From Megalobrama amblycephala (taxonomy: Eukaryota; Chordata; Actinopteri; Cypriniformes; Xenocyprididae), in the NCBI RefSeq assembly GCF_018812025.1, contig NC_063051.1, forward strand, positions 5,519,896-5,583,895: a stretch of DNA of 64,000 nt, written 5' to 3'. Below are positions 57,113 through 64,000 of this stretch, in pieces; within the stretch, counting starts at the first letter, position 1, and each line of letters starts with the position of its first letter. Below the pieces are notes generated by a model that saw only the letters and a list, made by a program, of their open reading frames with translations, was not told the DNA's origin and did not search any database. A program made the translations under genes and the position numbers.

Positions 57113-57649
57113 GTAAGTGCGTCTTTAGTTATCAGCTGTGCATCGCTCCATCACACTGAACTCGGGTTTATATTGCTTCTCCATCCGCTCCTCAAACATT
57201 TGTGGAGAGTGAGTATTCCGATGCACGTTTCGTCATGTGTTTTTGGTTAGCGACATAGTCATTTACTTCGATAAGGGACACATCTTCACTTTGACGACTG
57301 CTTAGACGTCTCTCCATTTATTTTAAAACATTTCTATGTATGCGATAGACAAGCAAAAGACTAATTATCAGTTTATTACTGTTGTTAGTAGTAATGCTAG
57401 TGGTGGAAGATGTAGTAAAAACAGCAATAGAATAGTAGTATTATATCAATATATAGGCTACAGTAGTGAACAAAATGACTAGTTGGAATTACTATCAGAG
57501 TAGTAGTACTACTAGTAGTAATAATAGAATAGTTTAATTAGCATTAGTTGGACTCAGTATATATTAGAAGTAGCCTATAGCTATATTAGTGTTAGTAGTA
57601 ATATAAAAATAGTAGAATTATCATCACTTGGAATGGTAAATGTACTCTG

Positions 57650-57681
<32 letters not shown>

Positions 57682-59962
57682 ATCATTTGTCTGTCTGTCT
57701 GTCAACACACACATAGTCTTCTGAACTGAGGAGGCAAAGTCTATCTCTGTAATTGTTGTTTTTGCTCCAATATTGTTCCATTGTTATTTGAAGTACATGT
57801 GGTATGGAACATGATTTACCTTACATTATTAACAAGAAAACATTGCTGTAAAAATTATTAATTTAATAGTTTTTATGTACTATGTTTACATGCATAAAAC
57901 CAAGTCTTGTGAATGGCATTTTTGAAAAGTTTTGCATTGCTACAAAAGTAATTTCAATAGTGCAGTAGCAAGAATACTTTGTACATTTGTATCAATGCAA
58001 ACTGTTGTTTTGGTGTTATTGCTAAAAGTGACCTTCTTTGGGATCATTATTCATCAAATCCTCAGTATGCACTGCAGGTGTCATGATGCAGGCACAGAGG
58101 TTCACCTTTAATTTATTCACAAATAACTCTTACTCACAGATCATTTTGTTTCAAGTCATTTCAAGTTCATGACACAAGTGATAATATGCGAGTGGTTCAG
58201 TTGTTTACTGTCTAATGAGTCTGTCCATAGTTTGACACTTTCAGGCTGATTTGTGCACCTGTTATGATTTCATTATCCAGCTGACAGCGTGATCAGCCAA
58301 TCACGTGGAGGCACAGCCTCATATCACGTGACTTTTCACCTGTGTTTTGCTGTTCTTCATATGAGTGTGTGCGTATACAGTATGTATGTTATTTTGTTTA
58401 TTACATTTTATTTACTCTCTCTGTATAAAAATGTTTGTTTGTCACTTTTAACCAAGTGAGAGTGACAAGCATCTTGATGTTTGCAGTGAAAGTCATCATT
58501 GTTGACTTTTCAAACCTTGCTCGAATTGATCTTGCTTACTGAAACAGCTGGTGTTGGGTTGTGTACAGAGCGCATTAACGTCAGGACGGGTGTGCATTAC
58601 CCATGCTTTGAGACATGTTGCGCTAGGGTTAATGATCTGATATGCTGTGGGTTTGATTCGGTTAGAGAGCGTTATGTTGGAGACTAGTGCCTCTGCAGAT
58701 GTTTATTAATCCGCTCTCACTGTCCCTCCATCACTTAATCCGGCCGGATTTACTGATTATTGCTGTCCACAAACTCCATAAACCACTCAGACTTTATTTA
58801 TTTATTTCCCTGGAAGGATTTACTGGCTGCATCACGTTAAAAGTCATATCTTCCATAGATTTTGCTCCTTATTTGATTTATTTATTAATGTAACTCACTA
58901 TTCGGGTGTTGGGGTTCTACAGGCAAAAATCAGTGATCTAAAGTTATAGACCTCATCTGTATACGTGGTTGGTTGATTGGATAGACAGACTTATCTAGCA
59001 TCTGTCGTTCAGCATCACAGACTGCAGCTCCCTGTGTTGAGTACAATCTCATCTCGTCTGGTGGCCAAGCAGATGAGGATTTATATGGATCATATTTAAT
59101 GTTAATCACTGGTCAGGCTATAACAATGCAGGACATGTTGTATGATTATCTTTCACTCACAGCGCTTCCTGGCTTTTCTTTCAAAGCAACCTTTGTTTAT
59201 GTACATGTCATAATACATTAAAGACAAATTCAGTGTGATTGCATACATGCATGCAAATGAGATTGGTATAAATCAGGCCAACATCTAATGTCAAAACACT
59301 GCTGATAGGAGAATATGTTGCATAATTATTGTTTTGGATAATAATGTTTTGGCATTAGGCGAATAGCTCGTTTTGGCTGGCTTTTTGATATACTACACGG
59401 TCACAAATAGTTACCAAGCGTTATCAAGACGAAAAGTAAGAGAGAGATAGAGAGAGACTGAATGTGTTCTTATGGTAAGCGTGTCGGCCTGTCAGAAGTG
59501 ATGTAGTGCAAGTGACATTAAAAAGATTCTGGGGTGGTTGCATTTCATAAAAATTTTAATGGATGGTTTCTGCTGGTGGAAGCATTGAGAAAATGTGTCA
59601 GAAAGGCCACTTCTATATAATATATACTTTCCTACTTCTTTCTGAGAAAAGTTACCGAAATGAGTGGTTTGCGTGTGCGGGTCAGGGCTGAAGAGTTTTA
59701 CAGGTCGTTTTCATTTTACACTTCATTTTCACTTCATTGGCAACGGACGTGTGAAGGCGACTAATAAGTAAAATATGATGACATTAATTGTAATTTTCTT
59801 GCAAAGAGTGTAAGCAGGGATTGTGATCGCTCTGATGAAACTTGTGAAATAAGAAAAAATAATAAAAAATAATGAAAATTATAATGAGAACGTAAGCTTT
59901 TTACAGAAAGAATGCAGATCTGACACGGATACCATATTAAAAAACCACACAATGCTCATTAG
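57113..59962. other. Unique DNA (possible first intron), one (CTAT)n
   Basis: A cryptic stretch of AGT/TAG-triplet-rich sequence spans 57380-57625. (CTAT)n lies at about 57650-57681, followed by (TGTC)n. The remainder has frames under 75 codons, no transposon and no exon I could defend. Confidence 0.5.
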
Positions 59963-60207
59963 TTAAAGGAATAGGTCAAACAAAAATGAAAATTCTGTAA
60001 TTTACTCAACCTCATGTCGTTAAAAAAAAAAAGAAGACAAAAGAGTGTTTTTTGCTTTTAAAATATAAGCAGTCCAATGTTGTTTGGACCAAAACGTTCA
60101 GAATATCTTCTTTTGTGTAGTTCTGTAGAAGAAAGAAAGGTTTGAAACAACATGATGGTGAGTAAATGATGACAGATTCTTCATTTTTGGGTGAACTATC
60201 CCTTTAA
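59963..60207. mobile_element. Complete short MITE with GGGATAGTTCACCC-type ends, 245 bp
   Basis: Left TTAAAGGAATAGGTCAAACA (decayed); right CATTTTTGGGTGAACTATCC plus CTTTAA. The body has ATCTTCTTTTGTGTAGTTCT, GAAAGGTTTGAAACAACATG and GGTGAGTAAATGATGACAG. It is the uninterrupted reference for the split copy at 4881-8253 and the decayed one at 24535-24724. Confidence 0.85.
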
Positions 60208-60239
60208 GTATGTTTTGCTTTGTGTAGTATTTTGAATAC

Positions 60240-61330
60240 TTGTCATGTTTGCTAGGAGACTTACACCATGTTGCTTCCTTCTGGGAAATGTAGAGCCCCT
60301 CGGGACCTCCGTGTTGTTACTGTATCCTTCTAAGCGGGTCCAACTTTATGTTTACATAGAGCAAATTCAGTGGGCAGCCCGAGTTAAAAAGCAACAAAGC
60401 CGTCATTGGGAATTCAAGTTCATTTACATGTGGGCTAGACACAGCTGGCCACTCTCATGCCTGGCAAAATAGCATTTTGGACAGTGTCCTGAGAAGTCCG
60501 TTAGCGTCTAATCTAGGGGCTCTCCTCTCCCAGCGGACCGTGCCGTAAACCAGGGTGAAGCCCGGCAAATAAAGACAAATGCTCTATGTCACCCGCCTTG
60601 CGCCTCCAGTAAGAGACTCTCCTTTTGGCACTGCACTCTGTAGGTTTTTAAAAGCAAACAGCGGCGTGCAATTTTTCAAAACATTATTATGCACAGAGAG
60701 GCTGTGGGCCCATGATACTTCTTTCGCCCATGCTCATGCTGAGACTTGTAAGCCTCTTGTGTCATATTAAGATGAATTTTTTTCCCCCCTCCCCATCCAG
60801 CCATTGTGGAATCTCAAAGTCGCTTTCTTTTTTCTCTCTCGCTCTCTTCCACCCCCCTTTTCTCTTTATCGAGAGACAGCCAGTGTCTTAGCGCAAGCAT
60901 ATGCTGAGTGTCTTTGACACATCTCTTCTACGGAATTATTTGCATATTTGCCAAGCATTGAAATTGATCCAGCTGACATCACAGATCAAAGCCGTGTATA
61001 CTGACAGCAGTGTACTAATGGATCTAAGATGGCTGTCAATTAGGAAAAACAATCCCTCTGGTGCTGGAAATTGTTAAATCTCAGATACCTCTCGAGAGTG
61101 TGTGAAAAGGGTGTATTGAATGCACCCTTCACGGGAAGCAATGGGTCTAGTAGTTTATTAATAGTGTTCCAAGTGCTTAGCATTGATGGCTAAAAGGCTA
61201 AACTGAAGACATAAACGCTACTGGGGAAGGGAAGTCTCCCTTTTGTTTTAACGCATCATGTTTTATTCCATATTGGCTTGAAGTTCAGGGAAACTGACAG
61301 CAGCGTATAATAGTATAGAGGTCTCTTTCA
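60240..61330. promoter_or_regulatory. Candidate cluster of conserved non-coding elements
   Basis: About 1.1 kb without any recognised repeat, of balanced composition. It includes a POU-octamer-like ATTTGCATA at about 60939, CAGCTGACATCACAGATCAAAGC at about 60970-60992 (E-box, CRE-like and TCF-like cores), and CTGTCAATTAGG (MEIS/homeodomain-like) at about 61032. A 75- and a 63-codon frame lie inside without domains. The call rests on texture and motif density only. Confidence 0.3.
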
Positions 61331-63634
61331 CACAATTGCACTTTTTAAAGAGCGGAAACACTTTTTTAAGGGTTCAGGACCATAACCGAGCAAAAAAAGC
61401 TGTATTGTTACTGGGATCAGATGGAGTTAACAGAAACCCTCTAAAAGTGTGTTTAGTGAGAAATTGCCTTGAAGAAACTGAGTGATTTTTGAAGACAGGT
61501 GAAAATGTAAGGTTAAGAGTAGTGGAGGTGCATCAGTGTTGTACAGATTTCTTTTTTTTTCCAGTTCCAAACTTAGGAATTGTTGTAAAATCCAGTATTT
61601 GGTGTCAGTTTAAGATGCTTTGTACTATTGGACTAAAGCTATTGTTTGGTAAAATATGCAAAATATTGAGTGAGGGTACATTCAGTATTCAGCATGCTTA
61701 AAAAAGTTCCCATTAAAGCAGTGCTTTTCTTTTATTCTGCTGTTATCACTACCACTTAATGTCTCCGAGCTGTATTTTTAAGCTCCTTGGCTTCATGTAA
61801 TGATCCTCAAACATGATTGCAAGTAGACCGGCCACAAACAGAGCTATCATTCATTTTAATAACACCGCTATTGTGCCTTTTTATTATGCCTTAATGTCCA
61901 GTTATGTGAATGGACTTGTGAGCTGCTTTTATTTCAGATTTCAGTGTTACAGACACATTAAAATGATGTTTTTTTTTGTTTTTTGTTTTTTTAATGGATT
62001 TACAGCCTCAAAAAAAAAAATCACTCTTAAAAATACATTTGTTTAATTTATTTTTCATTCTGGATGGAAGAATTTTTCTACACCACACAGTTTTAGTTTT
62101 ACAATGGCAGTACCATGGAAAAGCAAGCAATGATAATATATTTATCCATAATATTTACCAAGGATATATAAAATGACTTTTTGTTAGTGCATCATTATTT
62201 ATTAAAGCACATAAAAGGAAAGTGAAAATTGGTTTGAGTTTAATAACCAACACATCTGTCTCTAATAATCTGTGGGTCTGAATTAGTTCGGATTCACTGA
62301 ACTGTATCCCATATCTGCCATTTCTAAATGTGTTACAGACCTATTATTGTCTGTTGTTTCTTATGCAATCATGGTGCAACATATTCCTTTGGGAATATGG
62401 ATAATTGTGGGTTTCATTAGCGGAGCATAACATGATAAGGCAGTTATGGAACTATTGGTGCCGTGATTCTGGTTTTATTATTTACCTTTAATGTGCTCCT
62501 TGGTAGTTCTTCCCTCTAGTAAACTTAAGATGTCAGATAGAGACGTTGTATATGATGTGCTTTAATGATGGCCATGTCGGGCAAATTGTTTAATCAGCAA
62601 AGTGCTGCCAAACCACATGGGTGTGTTTTGAAGTGCTTATGAGAAATCTAAGACAATCTTCAGGGGAGTTCAGATGGTGCTAAAAACATTCTACTACTTT
62701 ATGTATTGGAAAAACAAACAAGTGGCTTCTTTCCATGAGGATTATACCTACAGAGTGAGATTAAAGTTTGGTTAGATGATAAAACTTGAGTGTATGTGTG
62801 CTTCTGAAAGCAATCATGATGTAATCATGATGTCTTAAAAGTTAGAAAACTGGTCACAGATAGATAGGCAGTGGTTATGCTGGTGCATGGTTTTTACAAT
62901 AAAAAATATTAAGGTCATAATACAGATTTTAATAACATTAAAGGAGCTATATTGGATTTTTTTTATTATGCATTTTTTTCCTTGAGGTCCACTTATAATG
63001 TTTCATAATATTTTTTCCAGTGCCTAAAACACTATAATCATCCTATAATTGTATTTTTCATTACAATTTTCCACTCTCTGACCATTACACTACAGTATAT
63101 CTTAACAAGGCATGATGTAACTTGTCTTTACACACTGAAAGTGAAAATGCTATATGATGCAGCACATTTAAAGCCAGTCAGAACATATGTGGTGTTTGAT
63201 ATACAGTATATATAGTGTGCAGGAGGTTTTTTAACCAATGAGATTTTAATGTGGGCAGGGCTTTCCACCACAGTGCGGCAGAAATAAAAACCAAGCAATT
63301 GATAAAATTTCTTTGTAGTCTTGGCTGGGTTAGGACAACAACTCAAAACTAAAAGATGTTTATGGAAAAATGAGCTTTTTTTTACTTTTCAAATTATCAT
63401 TTTGGATGTAGTTCTGAAATTAAACAGGCTGTTTATTTATTTTTTATTTTTTGAAAATGGACCATTTGTGTATAAAATGGTGCAATGCGTACAGATTTGC
63501 TGTCAGATCCAATATAGTTTTTAAATCAAACTTAAATTATTAGGAATGTTAGAAAATAAACTCTTTCTTTTATCGTTCTTAAAGATATGGAGAGTGGAAG
63601 GCAGATGTTTTGGGTGTCTGATATCAAAAAAAAA

Positions 63635-63683
<49 letters not shown>

Positions 63684-64000
63684 ATATATAGTTTATATAT
63701 AAAAATGTATAAAACACTAATATTGGTTAGTACCTGATACGGTCGAGATATATTCTTAGTTTGTGAGCACTTCCAATGCACATTTCATATTTTCACCTTG
63801 AAGAAGGAATAAATGTGTGTTTCAGAGGGTAGTACTACTATAAATTACGCAGAACTTGCTGTCTTCTTTGGTTAAACGATACCCGTGCCATTGTGTGTCC
63901 TCCCATGACTTCTCAGGTGTGAAAGATTGCTCCAATTTCCTGTGCACTCCTGACAAATTGTTGCACTGAAGCAAAATCCAGGCCCTCATGTCTTAGCAGT
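61331..64000. other. Non-coding DNA to the window end, one (TA)n
   Basis: TTAAAGGAGCTATATTGGAT at 62939 may start an old repeat running to about 63330, with no matching end seen. (TA)n lies at about 63638-63677. Short frames around it are simple-sequence artefacts. The rest is unique. Confidence 0.5.

Overview
The window looks like nuclear DNA of a cyprinid (carp-family) fish. It is AT-rich and has no bacterial-style gene layout. It is packed with interspersed repeats typical of zebrafish, carp and goldfish: elements ending in GGGATAGTTCACCC, hAT-like elements with 8-bp target duplications, a tRNA-derived SINE, the 3' end of a LINE, and a Gypsy-like LTR. Nearly all open reading frames are short, many lack an ATG start, and none encodes a recognisable host protein. 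I read the window as a gene-poor intergenic or intronic region. Family assignments come from memory of teleost repeats plus termini, inverted repeats and target duplications visible here; no database was searched.

Layout. About 1.76-3.41 kb: a TTAAAGGGGT element split by a 721-bp palindromic element and ending at a tRNA-derived SINE. About 4.88-8.25 kb: a nested stack of five transposon families. About 8.25-13.5 kb: mostly unique, possibly regulatory DNA. About 13.56-15.11 kb: a palindromic MITE split by a hAT with a perfect 8-bp duplication and a remnant BED-finger exon. About 16.28-17.45 kb: an inverted-repeat element carrying a minus-strand LTR, a tRNA-Phe-type primer binding site and a GC-rich leader. 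About 20.16-22.93 kb: an element with GGGGTGTAAC ends enclosing a pair of LTR-like direct repeats. About 23.75-24.45 kb: a LINE tail. About 25.96-26.79 kb: a second TTAAAGGGGT copy. About 29.43-31.72 kb: three abutting repeats. About 33.27-42.58 kb: the densest transposon cluster, with elements up to four deep. About 47.4-53.9 kb: scattered MITEs, a second palindrome group and a proline-rich-coding retroelement remnant. From 54 kb to the end: mostly unique DNA with one short complete MITE at 59.96 kb.

The best host signal is a CpG-richer, repeat-free stretch at about 56.86-57.12 kb. It ends with an ATG ten bases before a strong splice donor (CA|GTAAGT), which fits the first coding exon and promoter of a plus-strand gene lying beyond the window. 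Unique stretches around 12.6-13.3, 45.5-45.85, 49.0-49.3, 50.2-50.6, 54.48-54.76 and 60.24-61.33 kb read like conserved non-coding (enhancer-type) sequence, but only cross-species alignment could show that.

No rRNA, functional tRNA, CRISPR array, operon or complete transposase gene was found, and I see no evidence of a new biological system. The main interest is the insertion history, datable from intact target duplications, and the shared TTAAAG...CTTTAA ends of several otherwise different MITE families.
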